Shown one piece after another: positions 34,499 to 45,119 of a DNA stretch of 64,000 nt (position 1 is its first letter; each line of letters opens with the position of its first letter). The notes under the pieces were generated by a model. The model ran no database searches. It saw nothing but the letters and a program-made list of their open reading frames with translations, and was not told the DNA's origin. A program made the translations under genes and the position numbers. The stretch covers positions 310,001 to 374,000 of the forward strand of contig NZ_GL878511.1 of assembly GCF_000194945.1 (NCBI RefSeq), given 5' to 3'. The stretch comes from Streptococcus sanguinis SK1 = NCTC 7863 (GTDB taxonomy: Bacteria; Bacillota; Bacilli; Lactobacillales; Streptococcaceae).

Positions 34499-35876
34499 AT
34501 ACGCTCCTATGTTCATTTTTATTTTTTGATAACTGACTTGACTGAGAAGGACGCTCAGCAAAGTCTAACTTGCGATTCTCAAGGATTGATTTTCTAACCT
34601 GAGCTAGAAAATAAAGAGAACCCGTAATCAGCAAAAGCTCATCTGACTCATGCTCTACTGCTAAATAATCTGCTAAATAATCCGGCCATTCTTTGTAAGA
34701 CAGGCTTTGCTGCTCAGCCAAGGCTTGCATACTCTCTTTAGAAAAACTCCGCGGATCGGCAAAGGCTGTCAAGCTTATAGCTGCTTTGGGAATCTTTTGC
34801 AGGAGCTCCACCATATCATTCAAGGCTTTGGTTTGGATACAAGCAAATAAAATGTGCTTCTTATAAGTCGGATAATGCTGGTTCAGTGTCGCAGCTAGCG
34901 ACCGCAGGGCATGGGGATTATGGGCTCCATCCAGAAGAATAAGCGGCTGATCCAATATTCTTTCCAAACGCCCAGGCCATACAGCAGCAAGCAAAGCACT
35001 CTCAACCTCTGCTTTTGTCAATAAGGGCAGCGACTGCAGCTGACAGTATAGGTCGCACAAGTGCAGAGCTAGTCCAGCATTATCTGCCTGATGCAGTCCC
35101 ATCAGAGCTGTTTGATACGAGTCTTTGGCCCGATAGGCATTCGAAAAGGAAAAGCTCTCCTCCGCCTTCTCTGACACTTGATGTTCCACTTGATAGTCTT
35201 GAGACCAAGAAAAGAGCGGAGCATCTTTTTCAGCAGCCTTTTGCTTGACTACTGCCAGAGCCTCTGGCTCCAACCTACCGGTCACAATGGGAACTCCAGG
35301 CTTGATAATGCCAGCTTTCTGCTGGGCAATAGCCTCTAGACTGTCACCCAGCAGGGCCACATGATCCAAACCAACTGTCGTGATAGCAGTCAGTAAGGGC
35401 TGGCAGACATTGGTACTATCCAAAAGCCCACCCATGCCGACCTCGATAATAGCCACATCCACCTGCTGCTCAGCAAAATAATCATAAGCCAGAGCCGTCA
35501 CAATCTCAAACTCAGTTACCCCCTGCAAGCTAGAGTCTGTCGCATACTGGGCCAAAAGCTCTTGGTAAAGAGACAACAATCGCTGAAGGTCTTGGTCGGA
35601 GATCGCATTGCCATTAATGGCAATCTGCTCATTGTAGCTGACTAGGTAGGGAGAGGTGAAAGTGCCAACACGCAGGGCTCGCACCTCCAAAAGTTGGCGC
35701 AGATGGGCAATGGTCGAGCCCTTGCCATTAGTCCCTGCAATATGGATGACTGGCAGCCGCAAATGCGGATTCCCCCGCAGCTCCAGCAAACGCTCCATCC
35801 GCTCCAAGCCAAAATTGGGACTGGCTGTCCGATAGGCTTCCAACCAACTTAAATCAGGTAATTCTTGTTTTTTCAT
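34479..35876 (-). CDS. folC: Folylpolyglutamate / dihydrofolate synthase
   Basis: A 465-residue ligase that adds Glu to dihydropteroate and folates. ATP P-loop [11 protein letters not shown] (about residues 45-55), [33 protein letters not shown] and [13 protein letters not shown] are the Mur-ligase-like signatures. The last about 30 residues are basic and polar and overlap folE by 20 nt, so they may reflect operon packing rather than function. It begins one nt after the folP stop. SulB equivalent of S. pneumoniae. Confidence 0.94.
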   Translation of the reverse strand: MKKQELPDLSWLEAYRTASPNFGLERMERLLELRGNPHLRLPVIHIAGTNGKGSTIAHLRQLLEVRALRVGTFTSPYLVSYNEQIAINGNAISDQDLQRLLSLYQELLAQYATDSSLQGVTEFEIVTALAYDYFAEQQVDVAIIEVGMGGLLDSTNVCQPLLTAITTVGLDHVALLGDSLEAIAQQKAGIIKPGVPIVTGRLEPEALAVVKQKAAEKDAPLFSWSQDYQVEHQVSEKAEESFSFSNAYRAKDSYQTALMGLHQADNAGLALHLCDLYCQLQSLPLLTKAEVESALLAAVWPGRLERILDQPLILLDGAHNPHALRSLAATLNQHYPTYKKHILFACIQTKALNDMVELLQKIPKAAISLTAFADPRSFSKESMQALAEQQSLSYKEWPDYLADYLAVEHESDELLLITGSLYFLAQVRKSILENRKLDFAERPSQSSQLSKNKNEHRSVYGHEEN

Positions 35877-35877
35877 C

Positions 35878-36983
<1,106 letters not shown>

Positions 36984-36989
36984 TTTACC

Positions 36990-37017
36990 ATTTTACCATA
37001 ATTCTTCTATTTGACAA
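36990..37017 (-). promoter_or_regulatory. Promoter of the folate operon
   Basis: Reverse strand TTGTCA (37017-37012), 16 bp, TAAAAT (36995-36990), with an extended TGG ahead of the -10. Confidence 0.8.
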
Positions 37018-37025
37018 AACACTTT

Positions 37026-37664
37026 CTAAAAGCAAAAGGGTAAAAGGCTGAGAATAATCATATTTCTGAGAATATGGGCCAGCATAGACAGCTCCAAACG
37101 CTGAAAATAAGGCCTGAGGAGATGGGCAAAGACTAGTCCCAAAACTAGATGGGACAGAAAACACAGAGTTTCCTGAGGATTTTTCGCAAGGGAAAAGCAG
37201 AGCAAACCTAGTGCAATCCCCCAGCTCTTCCGATAGCGAAGAGAGAAGTCACTGTCAACAAATTTCGGTGCTGCAGGGGATAAGACGGCGATGTCAATCC
37301 CCAAAAGCAAAAGAGAAGACGACAGAAAACTCTCCGTCAGCATCTGCTCCACCGCCTGACCTGACTGCACCTCCTTACCACACAGCAGAAGAACCCCCGC
37401 AGCATTGACCAAAATCATCAAAAAATACAAGAAAAGCAAGTGTCGACAATTGCTTGACTGACGCAGAGAACCTTTGATTTCCTGCAGCTCTCTGGCAAAA
37501 TAAAAGGCACAACAAAAAAGCAACCCCAGCAAGCCCACCATAAAAAGCAGATTAGCCTGACTAAAGACCAAGCGATGAGGCATTGGATGAAGCATGAGCA
37601 GCAGTCCCGTCTGAGACAACATAGCCAGTAGTAACAATTGAATGATTTTCTCTAGTTTCAGCAT
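37026..37664 (-). CDS. Membrane protein, degenerate relative of CPBP intramembrane proteases
   Basis: A 212-residue protein with six or so hydrophobic helices. The C-terminal QRLELSMLAHILRNMIIL is nearly the same as KRLEMSILAHMLRNGVAV in the neighbouring CPBP protein, so they are paralogues. The catalytic EExxxR motif is missing here, and the FxxxH motif is replaced by FSLAKNP. It is therefore probably proteolytically inactive or a remnant, although the frame is intact. Upstream of the folate operon promoter; transcription unit unclear. Confidence 0.7.
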   Translation of the reverse strand: MLKLEKIIQLLLLAMLSQTGLLLMLHPMPHRLVFSQANLLFMVGLLGLLFCCAFYFARELQEIKGSLRQSSNCRHLLFLYFLMILVNAAGVLLLCGKEVQSGQAVEQMLTESFLSSSLLLLGIDIAVLSPAAPKFVDSDFSLRYRKSWGIALGLLCFSLAKNPQETLCFLSHLVLGLVFAHLLRPYFQRLELSMLAHILRNMIILSLLPFCF

Positions 37665-37781
37665 ATTCTCTCCATTCTTCTCTTATCATTATAGAAGAAG
37701 TAAGAGCAAGCTGGTAGAAATCCCCTCAAATGTCCTAATTTGTGCCTCAAATGACAAAAAAAGCAGGTATTCTCTGCTTTC

Positions 37782-38459
37782 CTACTTGTTCACCAAACCT
37801 GTCAGTATCATAATGAGTACTGCAACTCCATTTCTTAGCATGTGTGCTAAAATAGACATTTCCAAACGCTTAAATATGTAAGCAACAGCAGCTAAAACAG
37901 CACCCATACCTGCATATATAACAAAACTGCCGATATTGGTCGGACCATGAAAAAGACCGAAAAGAATGACTCCTACAACCAAGCCCCAAACATAATGCTT
38001 GGTAAAAATTTTCTGAGGAATCAAACCGCGAAAGACTACTTCCTCCAAGATAGGAGCCTGAATCACAGCTCCTACTACTAATAAAATCTTGGGTACATGC
38101 TGAAATAATGCATTCAAGGCATCCTGATTAGCAGTAGAAATAGCCTGACCTTCCAGCAGCATGATAATTGCTCCCAGCATGTTGACGCCAATCATGACAA
38201 CATTAGAAACAGCTAACCAGCCAAACGAAGACCATTTGAAGAAGCTAAAGTCAAGGCTCAGTAGTTCTTCTTGCTTAGCCATTCTCAGAACAAAAAAGAC
38301 AATCAAAAAATATACAACCAGCACAAAGATAGTCTGTCCAGCTGAAAAACTCTTCTCAGAAGCAGTCATCTGTCGGATAAATATAAATGGTATCTGGCTG
38401 AGAAATAAGACAAACAGAGTCAGTAGGATGTACTCTAATTTTTTTAGAATTGCTTTCAT
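37782..38459 (-). CDS. CPBP family intramembrane metalloprotease
   Basis: The start is taken at MKAILKKLEYILLTL (38459), behind AAAGGAGG. 225 residues, about six transmembrane helices. The Abi/CAAX-protease motifs are present: APILEEVVFRGLIP (EExxxR), ILFGLFHGPTN (FxxxH) and LEMSILAHMLRN. Such proteins process prenylated or small peptides, and some give immunity to the host's bacteriocins; the substrate here is unknown. Own promoter (TATACA, 17 bp, TATACT just upstream). 117 nt upstream of a degenerate paralogue. Confidence 0.9.
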   Translation of the reverse strand: MKAILKKLEYILLTLFVLFLSQIPFIFIRQMTASEKSFSAGQTIFVLVVYFLIVFFVLRMAKQEELLSLDFSFFKWSSFGWLAVSNVVMIGVNMLGAIIMLLEGQAISTANQDALNALFQHVPKILLVVGAVIQAPILEEVVFRGLIPQKIFTKHYVWGLVVGVILFGLFHGPTNIGSFVIYAGMGAVLAAVAYIFKRLEMSILAHMLRNGVAVLIMILTGLVNK

Positions 38460-38634
38460 ATCTTCCTCCTTTTCCTTCCTAGTATAGCTCAATTTTCTCT
38501 TTTTGTATAGACAATTCTTGACTGCAAGCATTTTGTATATTACGTATTGAGAGCCAATACTGATAGTGACTATGAGAACGAATCGCTCAATGTTTTCAAG
38601 GCCAGCAACCAAGAAAATCCTTTCTTAAAGCATA

Positions 38635-38658
38635 TAAAAAGCCCAGTCAAACTGAGCT
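38635..38658 (-). terminator. ackA terminator
   Basis: AGCCCAGT / ACTGAGCT (one G-U pair) with a 3-nt loop and a T-run on the reverse strand; closes the comY-ackA region. Confidence 0.82.
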
Positions 38659-38665
38659 TTTGGAT

Positions 38666-39859
38666 TTATTGATTTTTGAAACGTTCGACATCACGCGCGA
38701 TGACCAATTCTTCGTCAGTCGGGATAACCAAGACTTTGACCTTGGCATCAGGACTGGAAATCACGCCTTCTGCACCACGCACATTCTTTTCTGGGTCTAC
38801 GTTACAGCCAAACCAAGAAATACCATTAATAACCAGTTCACGAATGGTCACAGAATTTTCACCGATTCCTGCAGTAAAGATGATAGCATCAGCTCCATTC
38901 AAAACAGCAAGATACTGACCAATGTATTTTTGAATCCGATCGACAAAAATATCGTTGGCTAATTGAGCCTTGGCATCACCTGCCCGCATCGCCTCATGGA
39001 TATCACGCATATCACTTGACTTCTCAGAAACTCCCAGCAAGCCAGATTCACGATTCAAAACGCGGCTAATATCTTCCGGAGTATTAAAGTCATCTGTGTA
39101 TTGCATCAGGTAAGGAATGATAGCTGGGTCGATATCCCCTGTACGCGTTCCCATCATGACACCGCCAAGTGGTGTGAATCCCATAGATGTATCTACAGAA
39201 ACGCCCTTGTCAACTGCTGTGATAGAAGCTCCGTTACCTATATGGCAAGTGATAAGCTTGAGTTCTTCAATCGGACGACCCAAAACTTTCGCAGCTTCCT
39301 TGGCTACATACTCATGGCTGGTACCGTGAGCTCCGTACTTGCGGACCTTGTTTTCAGTGTAATATTTAGTCGGAATCGGATAGCGATAAGCTTTTTCCGG
39401 CATAGTTGTATGGAAAGAGGTGTCAAAGACTACCACGCTGGTAATGTCTGGCAGAATTTCTCTAAAAGCACGGATGCCTGCAGCATTGGCTGGATTATGC
39501 AATGGAGCCAGAAGAGACAACTCCTCTACCTTTTGAATCACTTCTTCATCAACGAGGGCTGAATCCTTAAAGTGTTCACCGCCAGCCACAACACGATGGC
39601 CCACACCGGTAATCTCATCATAAGATTCAATGATATTAAAACGTTTCAAATCGTCCAGCAAAATTTTTACGGCCTGCGTGTGATCTGCAATATCAAGAAC
39701 CTGCTTTTCTGAACGACCGTCAAACTTCACTGTTGAAATAGAATCCTTGAGACCAATCCGTTCCAGCAAGCCCTTAGCCAATACTTTTTCTTCCGGCATC
39801 AAGTAGAGTTGCCATTTTAAGCTTGAGCTTCCTGCATTAATAGAAATCGTTTTCGACAT
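38666..39859 (-). CDS. ackA: Acetate kinase
   Basis: A 397-residue enzyme that interconverts acetyl phosphate plus ADP with acetate plus [18 protein letters not shown] at the N-terminus, [41 protein letters not shown] and FTAGIGENS are the family signatures. It is the gene called comYI in S. mutans, the last of the competence pilus region, but here it also has an extended -10 and a near-consensus cre just upstream. Housekeeping expression independent of competence is therefore likely. Confidence 0.96.
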   Translation of the reverse strand: MSKTISINAGSSSLKWQLYLMPEEKVLAKGLLERIGLKDSISTVKFDGRSEKQVLDIADHTQAVKILLDDLKRFNIIESYDEITGVGHRVVAGGEHFKDSALVDEEVIQKVEELSLLAPLHNPANAAGIRAFREILPDITSVVVFDTSFHTTMPEKAYRYPIPTKYYTENKVRKYGAHGTSHEYVAKEAAKVLGRPIEELKLITCHIGNGASITAVDKGVSVDTSMGFTPLGGVMMGTRTGDIDPAIIPYLMQYTDDFNTPEDISRVLNRESGLLGVSEKSSDMRDIHEAMRAGDAKAQLANDIFVDRIQKYIGQYLAVLNGADAIIFTAGIGENSVTIRELVINGISWFGCNVDPEKNVRGAEGVISSPDAKVKVLVIPTDEELVIARDVERFKNQ

Positions 39860-39868
39860 TTCTTCACC

Positions 39869-39895
39869 TCTTTAAGCGTTTTCAAAATTATTATA
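39869..39895 (-). promoter_or_regulatory. ackA promoter with cre-like site
   Basis: Reverse strand TGATATAAT (extended -10, 39895-39890 for TATAAT), then TTGAAAACGCTTAAAGA (39885-39869). The latter matches the cre consensus except at two positions and would overlap the transcript start. Confidence 0.6.
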
Positions 39896-40861
39896 TCAAA
39901 ATTTTGTTTGAATTTCACTATCTTTATACCAGTTTTGAAAACTTTGACGGAATTTAAACATTTCATCATGATCTTGCAAATCCCGCAGAGGATAGATAAA
40001 AGGCTGAATATTATTCGCTTCTTGCTTCCTCAAGACAAAAAGAGTTTTGGCATGCTTGCTGCTTGAGAAAATAGACTCTGGCAAGGTTATCATCGCGATA
40101 AACTGAGCTTTGGCTAGGAGCCATTTTTTCAGCAGGGGAGCTTGAGCACTGGTCAAGAGGTCATTCGGCGCCAGAAATATAGCATAGCCTCCCGGTTTCA
40201 GATATTTGAGCGATTGCTCCATTAGAAGATGATGGGCATAAGTGTGCTCATCCGGACTAGCCACTTCATAGCGAGAGGCGATACTGTCGTCTGGATAAAA
40301 ACCGACCGGTAAATCACTGATAATGATGTCACTCTCTTTCAGAACCTGAGGCCGAACTGCATCACCCTGAGCAAAGTGAGCCTTAGAGTTCATAACCTCT
40401 GCAATGCTGGCAGAAAGATCAATTAATAAATCATCTAGCTCCAGACCTAAGTAGTCAATCTTCTTTTGGGTATGATTGAGAACAGTCTCCGCCAAATTTC
40501 CTGTTCCGCTGCCGATTTCTAATACATCAGCTTCCTCTCCGTGAGCCAGCTGATCCAATAAGAAAGTAATCAGAAAACCAATTGTGTCAGGTGTGAATTG
40601 ATGATTGACCTGCATGGGCTCCGTCTGGGCAGCCTTCATCAGGATAAACTGATAAGCTCTCCGCCACTCTTCCTTGTTCAAATGCAGAGCGCGGATTTTT
40701 TCATCGTTGGTCAGAACCTCTTGTAAATCAGTATCTCCATCTAGGTAAATGCCGTTCTGCTCAATAAGAGCATCGTAAAAATTAGTCGCCAGAGCGTTTT
40801 GGATATTCTGGACGTTTTCGAGAATCAGAGTATAAGCTTGTTCTATCTTTTCAAAATTCAT
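39896..40861 (-). CDS. comYH: N6-type DNA methyltransferase-like protein (ComYH)
   Basis: A 321-residue class I SAM-dependent methyltransferase of the YtxK type. SAM motif VLEIGSGTGNLAETVL (about residues 113-128) and the catalytic-type motif SDLPVGFYP (an NPPY variant) suggest N6-adenine methyltransferase ancestry, but no specificity domain is present. In S. mutans the gene in this place is comYH, the eighth gene of the comY operon. It starts about 80 nt after comGG and precedes ackA. Its own function is unclear. Confidence 0.85.
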   Translation of the reverse strand: MNFEKIEQAYTLILENVQNIQNALATNFYDALIEQNGIYLDGDTDLQEVLTNDEKIRALHLNKEEWRRAYQFILMKAAQTEPMQVNHQFTPDTIGFLITFLLDQLAHGEEADVLEIGSGTGNLAETVLNHTQKKIDYLGLELDDLLIDLSASIAEVMNSKAHFAQGDAVRPQVLKESDIIISDLPVGFYPDDSIASRYEVASPDEHTYAHHLLMEQSLKYLKPGGYAIFLAPNDLLTSAQAPLLKKWLLAKAQFIAMITLPESIFSSSKHAKTLFVLRKQEANNIQPFIYPLRDLQDHDEMFKFRQSFQNWYKDSEIQTKF

Positions 40862-40942
40862 GGAATCCTCCGTTCATCCTATCATACCAAAAATAAGGCC
40901 CCTTTCCAAGATATATAAAATTACAAAGATTTTACAGTTATA

Positions 40943-41332
40943 TTAGTCCGATTTCCCAGCTTCGTCCGAAATCGCTTTCTCTTTTTTGGCAGTTGCTTTC
41001 TTGTCTTCCTTAGCTTTTTCCTCCTTCTTAGAAATGGTAAAAGTAAAGGAATAGGAATGTCCGCCGCTGAGCTGACTGCTGATTTCAAGATTTTTCCCTT
41101 GCCTGCGATAGACAGCCTTGCCCTGCTCAAACTCCATCTCACCGTTATCATCCTTGGCTGTAGCTTTTGTCAGAACTGCCATTGCATAGGCTTCCGTCCT
41201 TTCCCTGTTGAAAAGCTGCAAACGCTGACTGCTGACTTGACGGTTGAGATAAAACTGCAGGAGCAGGCTAAAGACAGCGGCCATCAATAGCGCATACAGT
41301 AAAATCCCAGCCTCAACTTTCTTCTTCCACAC
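40943..41332 (-). CDS. comGG: Competence pseudopilin ComGG
   Basis: A 129-residue minor pseudopilin with an N-terminal hydrophobic helix ([22 protein letters not shown]) and a Lys/Glu-rich tail. As in other streptococci the prepilin cleavage motif is not canonical. Overlaps comGF by 20 nt. Part of the transformation pilus that takes DNA to the cell surface. Low sequence conservation is normal for this member; identity rests on operon position. Confidence 0.88.
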   Translation of the reverse strand: MWKKKVEAGILLYALLMAAVFSLLLQFYLNRQVSSQRLQLFNRERTEAYAMAVLTKATAKDDNGEMEFEQGKAVYRRQGKNLEISSQLSGGHSYSFTFTISKKEEKAKEDKKATAKKEKAISDEAGKSD

Positions 41333-41750
41333 GATAGACGAACTCCCTCTCTAAGCCTTTTTCAAAGCGAAAATGAAGATGGACAAGCTTACCGTCCTGA
41401 CGTACATCAGCTGCTTCCAAACCATAAATCATCGGCTGGTAGCCGCGACCGCTCTTATCTGTTTTACGGAAATCATCGCCCTTGGATTTACCCAAGGCCA
41501 AGTCCCTGCCATCCTGTCTGATGTAGATTTTATTGTCTTCAACCTTGTCAAATTGACTTCGCGAAAGCTCCGTCTCCAGTTGGTCGGCAAACAAAAGCCA
41601 CTCTTGCTGTTGATTGTTCTCCTGCTGATGCAGTTCTGAAGATAAGAGCTGGGTCATAGCCTGAAAGACTAACACCCCGCCACTGAGAACCAGCAAGGCT
41701 ACTAAAGTCTCCAAGAGAGTAAAGGCTTTGACTTTAAGGTTTTTGGACAT
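41313..41750 (-). CDS. comGF: Competence pseudopilin ComGF
   Basis: The start is taken at [22 protein letters not shown] (41750), giving 145 residues with a class III/prepilin-like signal (KAFTLLE, conserved Glu5) and one helix. Its start overlaps the end of comGE by 17 nt. A minor pseudopilin of the competence pilus; the later [21 protein letters not shown] segment matches streptococcal ComGF. Confidence 0.9.
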   Translation of the reverse strand: MSKNLKVKAFTLLETLVALLVLSGGVLVFQAMTQLLSSELHQQENNQQQEWLLFADQLETELSRSQFDKVEDNKIYIRQDGRDLALGKSKGDDFRKTDKSGRGYQPMIYGLEAADVRQDGKLVHLHFRFEKGLEREFVYRVEEES

Positions 41751-42027
41751 GGATAACCACCTCCCCTTCGTGATAGACCAGTAGCTGCTTATCTGTCTTA
41801 AGCTGACGCACAGCAATTCCATTGATATGAAGCTCTTCTTGTCCTGTTTGCAGGGCCATACGAGCTACCCGAAGCACCTCTTCCTGCTGCAGAAGGATCT
41901 GCTGCTCTTTACGAGACTGGCTAATCTGTCCCAGAAGCAGACTGGCAATAGCCGCAAAAATTGCCATGGCAACCAGAGCTTCCAGCAGAATGCTAGCTTG
42001 AAGCCGTTGTCTTTTTAAACTTGCCAT
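41734..42027 (-). CDS. comGE: Competence pseudopilin ComGE
   Basis: The start is taken at [21 protein letters not shown] (42027), 97 residues, because the longer frame runs into comGD. The N-terminal [17 protein letters not shown] is a prepilin-like helix with Glu at position 5 after the likely cleavage site. Overlaps comGD upstream (35 nt) and comGF downstream. Role as minor pseudopilin is by position and shape. Confidence 0.88.
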   Translation of the reverse strand: MASLKRQRLQASILLEALVAMAIFAAIASLLLGQISQSRKEQQILLQQEEVLRVARMALQTGQEELHINGIAVRQLKTDKQLLVYHEGEVVIHVQKP

Positions 42028-42427
42028 TTCCCATATAAAGCTGGTAAACAACTGTCCTGTCCTCCGTCTGAAAAGTAATTTTGCTGAGTGATGAATTCCC
42101 GCCAGCCCGGTCAAACAGAATGACCTGCTGCTCATGTTCCTGCAAAGTTTGTGGAAAGTCCAGCTCTTGATAGCCATTGGAAATCTGCCGTCCCGAAATC
42201 TTCAGAGAAAGCTTCTCATGACCGGCTACGCTCAGTCTCTGCGTCTCCTGGTAGAGCCTCTCAAACTCTAAAAAGAAGAGTTGCTCTTGAACCTGATTGA
42301 AGCCAGCCCTCACCGAGCCAGATAAGCCCAGTAAGAGAAAACTCACAACAAAAAGAACGAGGAGACTTTCCAGCAGTGTAAAAGCCTTAATTGGCAACCG
42401 CTTGAGTTTCGCCACTGTGTTTTCCAT
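41993..42427 (-). CDS. comGD: Competence pseudopilin ComGD
   Basis: The start is taken at MENTVAKLKRLPIKAFTLLESL (42427), preceded by AAGG at 7 nt; it lies 41 nt inside comGC. 144 residues, prepilin signal KAFTLLE and the helix LLVLFVVSFLLLGLSG. The segment FDRAGGNSSLSKITFQT and the end [11 protein letters not shown] match pneumococcal CglD closely. Confidence 0.92.
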   Translation of the reverse strand: MENTVAKLKRLPIKAFTLLESLLVLFVVSFLLLGLSGSVRAGFNQVQEQLFFLEFERLYQETQRLSVAGHEKLSLKISGRQISNGYQELDFPQTLQEHEQQVILFDRAGGNSSLSKITFQTEDRTVVYQLYMGNGKFKKTTASS

Positions 42428-42704
42428 AGTAAGCCTTATAAGAATCTGCCTGTTTCTGGCTGATATTTCCTGCACTGACTAGCTTGCTCAGGCTAGCCTT
42501 TTCATTGGTATTCTTCAGTTCATACAGCTCCGCCTGGCTTTCTACTACCTTGACCACCGCTGCAGTTCCTGTATCTGAAACAGCATCTTTTTGCTTGGTC
42601 AGATTAGGCACAAAGAGCAGCAAGAGTACGCTGATAACCAGCAAGACAATCAGCATTTCCACAAGGGTGAATGCTTGAACTTTTAAGGTATTAAGTTTTT
42701 TCAT
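42387..42704 (-). CDS. comGC: Major competence pseudopilin ComGC
   Basis: The start is taken at MKKLNTLKVQAFTLVEMLIVL (42704), 105 residues. The type IV prepilin motif QAFTLVEML has the Phe+1 and Glu+5 needed for cleavage and methylation by ComC/PilD. ComGC is the main subunit of the transformation pilus. The ATG overlaps the comGB stop (TAATG). Confidence 0.95.
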   Translation of the reverse strand: MKKLNTLKVQAFTLVEMLIVLLVISVLLLLFVPNLTKQKDAVSDTGTAAVVKVVESQAELYELKNTNEKASLSKLVSAGNISQKQADSYKAYYGKHSGETQAVAN

Positions 42705-43708
42705 TACAAATGAACCTCCATATTCTGATAAATGGGCAAGAGCATTGCCGCATAAAGTAAAACAATCACTAAGGCAACAAAAATAAATACTAGGGGCTGA
42801 ATGAAATTCATGGCTCGGTTGATACGTAGGAAAAATTCCTCCCATGTCTTTTCAGCATAGACTTCCAGTTCACTCCCCAGCTTGGACTTGACCTCACCAT
42901 ACTCGATCATCAAGGACAATTCTTTCTTAAAGAAAGGATAGCTTGCCACCTTGTCCGCATAGCCTTGACCGCCTTGCAAAGCAGCAGCCATATCTTCTCC
43001 GATTTCCTGAAAGAGCTGGGAAGGCTGCTCCTGCATAATCGCAAAAATCTGACTCAGTTCCAAGCCCTGACCAATCATATTTCCCCATTCACGAGCATAA
43101 TAAGCGGTCAAGTAAGCCTGTACCAAACGTCCAATAAATGGCAGAGCTGCTAGTTTGCTGAAAAAACGAATCTTGGATGACTTTCGATAGTAAAAGAGAG
43201 CCACTGAAACCAAGACAGCTAAAGCAAGGATGCTCCAAAAAAAGATCTGAGGCAGGTGATTAATCAGCTGAGTAGCTAGATTCTGGCTGTCCAATTGAGG
43301 CAGAAGATAGTTGCGCAATCCCAGCATGATAAGGACCAAAAAGCCCAGCAGCATGAGAGGATAGGTCCCTACCTCTATCAATTTTTTCTTAACCTTGGAC
43401 AGATTTTCCAGATAGGCCTCAATCTTGCCCAAACTAAGTGTCAGATTGCCATGCAGCTCAGATAAGGAAAGCTGGGTTACAACACTGTCGGAAAATCCCA
43501 GTCGACTGACAATCTCTGAAAAGGACTGACCAGCTGACAAGCCTGCCCGCATTTCAGTGACATATACTTCCTCCAACAAGGCACTTCGTCTCAGAAAGTC
43601 TACAATCTCTGCTAGGTGAAAACCGCTGCTGAAGAGATTATGAAAGAGCTCAATAATCTTTTTCTGCTTAGGCGTAGACAATTTTTTCGGTCTGCCTTTG
43701 CTCAGCAC
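42704..43708 (-). CDS. comGB: Competence pilus membrane protein ComGB
   Basis: The start is read as GTG at 43708 (SVLSKGRPKKLSTPKQ region), 8 nt after AGAAGG and 41 nt inside comGA; a start further up lacks family support. 334 residues with three transmembrane helices and the type II secretion F domain repeated twice (LFSSGFHLAEIVDFL and IGQGLELSQIFAIM). It is the inner-membrane platform of the pilus. Ends LLPIYQNMEVHL like pneumococcal CglB. Confidence 0.93.
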   Translation of the reverse strand: MLSKGRPKKLSTPKQKKIIELFHNLFSSGFHLAEIVDFLRRSALLEEVYVTEMRAGLSAGQSFSEIVSRLGFSDSVVTQLSLSELHGNLTLSLGKIEAYLENLSKVKKKLIEVGTYPLMLLGFLVLIMLGLRNYLLPQLDSQNLATQLINHLPQIFFWSILALAVLVSVALFYYRKSSKIRFFSKLAALPFIGRLVQAYLTAYYAREWGNMIGQGLELSQIFAIMQEQPSQLFQEIGEDMAAALQGGQGYADKVASYPFFKKELSLMIEYGEVKSKLGSELEVYAEKTWEEFFLRINRAMNFIQPLVFIFVALVIVLLYAAMLLPIYQNMEVHL

Positions 43709-44609
43709 TGATATGTCCTTCTGCAAAAAGCTGATCAATCTGCTGATTCCAGACTTCGGCTTTGTGCTCTTGATAGTTTTGACTGACAAAATCAACGACA
43801 CCTCCTCCCCCAATTAAACGCTGGTAACAAACACCTTGAAGCACCATTCTTAGCTCATCCTCGCTAACGCCCAATTCCAAAAGCCGCTCATAGACACCGC
43901 GAACACTCTTGGCATGAATCGTTGAAAAGACCGTAGCTCCGGTCAAACTTGCCCGAACCACTGCCCTAGCTGTCTCTCGATCACGAATTTCCCCGATAAT
44001 CAAGAGATCCGGCCGATGTCGCAGAGACAGCTTAATCAGACTGTCATAAGTCATGCCAATGGTTTCGTTCAGCTGCAGCTGCAGCATAGCCTCTTGCTTA
44101 ATCTCAACCGGATCTTCAATCGACATAACCTGCTGACCAGAAAATTTGAGCTGAGCCAAATGGTACATTAAGGTTGTCTTGCCACTGCCGACTGGACCCG
44201 AGAAAAGATAGAGACCGCGAGCTTGAATTTTCTTGCGCAGCTCCGGCAATTGCTCAAACCAAAAGCGCAGCTCCCTGTCTTCATCATGCAGGAGCCGGAT
44301 AACCAGACTTTCAAAACCACGGTAATCCCCAACTGACGAAAGCCGGATTGAAACCTTTGCTTCCTCACAGTCATAATCGCATGACCCAAGCTGACTGCGG
44401 CGCTTCTCTCCAACATTCATACCTGCGACAAACTTAAAGTGGCTGATAACAGCTGACAGAATCTCAAAATCATAAGTTTTTATAAAGCGACGTTCATCAC
44501 CGATTCTCATATAAAGCTCATAGCAAGTAGTCTTAGGAATGAGGTAAATATCCTGCGCCCCCTCTTGCCGAGCCTGCCTAATCATTTCTTTTGCAATTTC
44601 TTGAACCAT
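43668..44609 (-). CDS. comGA: Competence pilus ATPase ComGA
   Basis: A 313-residue secretion ATPase of the GspE/PilB family. Walker A FSGPVGSGKTT (about residues 132-142), Asp box SIEDPVEI, Walker B ELGVSEDE-preceded block RPDLLIIGEIRDRETA and a His box (STIHAKSV) are visible. It powers pilus assembly. First gene of comGA-G; a competence box lies about 20 nt upstream of the ATG, so the operon is ComX-dependent. Confidence 0.96.
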   Translation of the reverse strand: MVQEIAKEMIRQARQEGAQDIYLIPKTTCYELYMRIGDERRFIKTYDFEILSAVISHFKFVAGMNVGEKRRSQLGSCDYDCEEAKVSIRLSSVGDYRGFESLVIRLLHDEDRELRFWFEQLPELRKKIQARGLYLFSGPVGSGKTTLMYHLAQLKFSGQQVMSIEDPVEIKQEAMLQLQLNETIGMTYDSLIKLSLRHRPDLLIIGEIRDRETARAVVRASLTGATVFSTIHAKSVRGVYERLLELGVSEDELRMVLQGVCYQRLIGGGGVVDFVSQNYQEHKAEVWNQQIDQLFAEGHISAEQRQTEKIVYA

Positions 44610-44627
44610 ACATCCTCCTCACCTTAC

Positions 44628-44635
44628 TATTCGCA
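44628..44635 (-). promoter_or_regulatory. Competence (cin) box of the comG operon
   Basis: Reverse strand TTTTTTGCGAATAGTAAG; TGCGAATA matches the ComX box except for one base and is followed by AGGAGG and the comGA start. Confidence 0.88.
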
Positions 44636-44650
44636 AAAAATCCAGAAAAA

Positions 44651-44702
44651 GAAAAAACAGCGGAAGAAACTTAACTTCTAACAAGTTAGGTCTCTTCTGC
44701 TG
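44651..44702 (-). terminator. Terminator of the DUF1033 gene, upstream of comGA
   Basis: Reverse strand CAGCAGAAGA pairs with TCTTCCGCTG (one mismatch) plus an inner stem (CTAACTT/AAGTTA-like), followed by T6. It insulates the ComX-controlled operon. Confidence 0.75.
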
Positions 44703-44738
44703 CTATATTATCAGATTTGCAAAATATATTCTTTCGAT

Positions 44739-45119
44739 TTAAAGAGGCTTAGCGTTTTTTAGTTTAACTGAACAAGCTTGGTGCTTTTCAAGACCGTTCT
44801 GCTTAGTATAGCCTGGCCGGTACTTGCTCTTAGGAATCTGGCAATCATTCTCCAGCAAAAACAGCGAGTGGTACTGCTGAACATTCTCATCGCACTCCTC
44901 GCACCAGCGCTGATCCTCCGGATCCCAAAAAATTGTCATTAAATCACTGCGGCTCTTATACAAAGGTGACTGCTCTTCCATTTGCAGCCAGCGGCTTTTA
45001 TAATACTTAAGGGCTTCATAATAATCATCGAACTGCTTCTTTGCAACGATATCCTCTTCCCAGCCATCCAGAAACCACCACGGTTCATAGTCCCCGTACA
45101 TCTCAATTACACAATACAT
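44739..45119 (-). CDS. DUF1033 family protein
   Basis: The start is taken at MYCVIEMYGDYEPWWFLDGWEED (45119), behind AGAGAGGA, giving 126 residues. The aromatic, acidic N-terminus is the DUF1033 signature; CEECDENVQQYHSLFLLEND with two Cys follows. No signal peptide. Function is unknown, and the gene is usually found next to comG in streptococci. Own promoter (TATAAT near 45144-45149) and terminator. Confidence 0.88.
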   Translation of the reverse strand: MYCVIEMYGDYEPWWFLDGWEEDIVAKKQFDDYYEALKYYKSRWLQMEEQSPLYKSRSDLMTIFWDPEDQRWCEECDENVQQYHSLFLLENDCQIPKSKYRPGYTKQNGLEKHQACSVKLKNAKPL

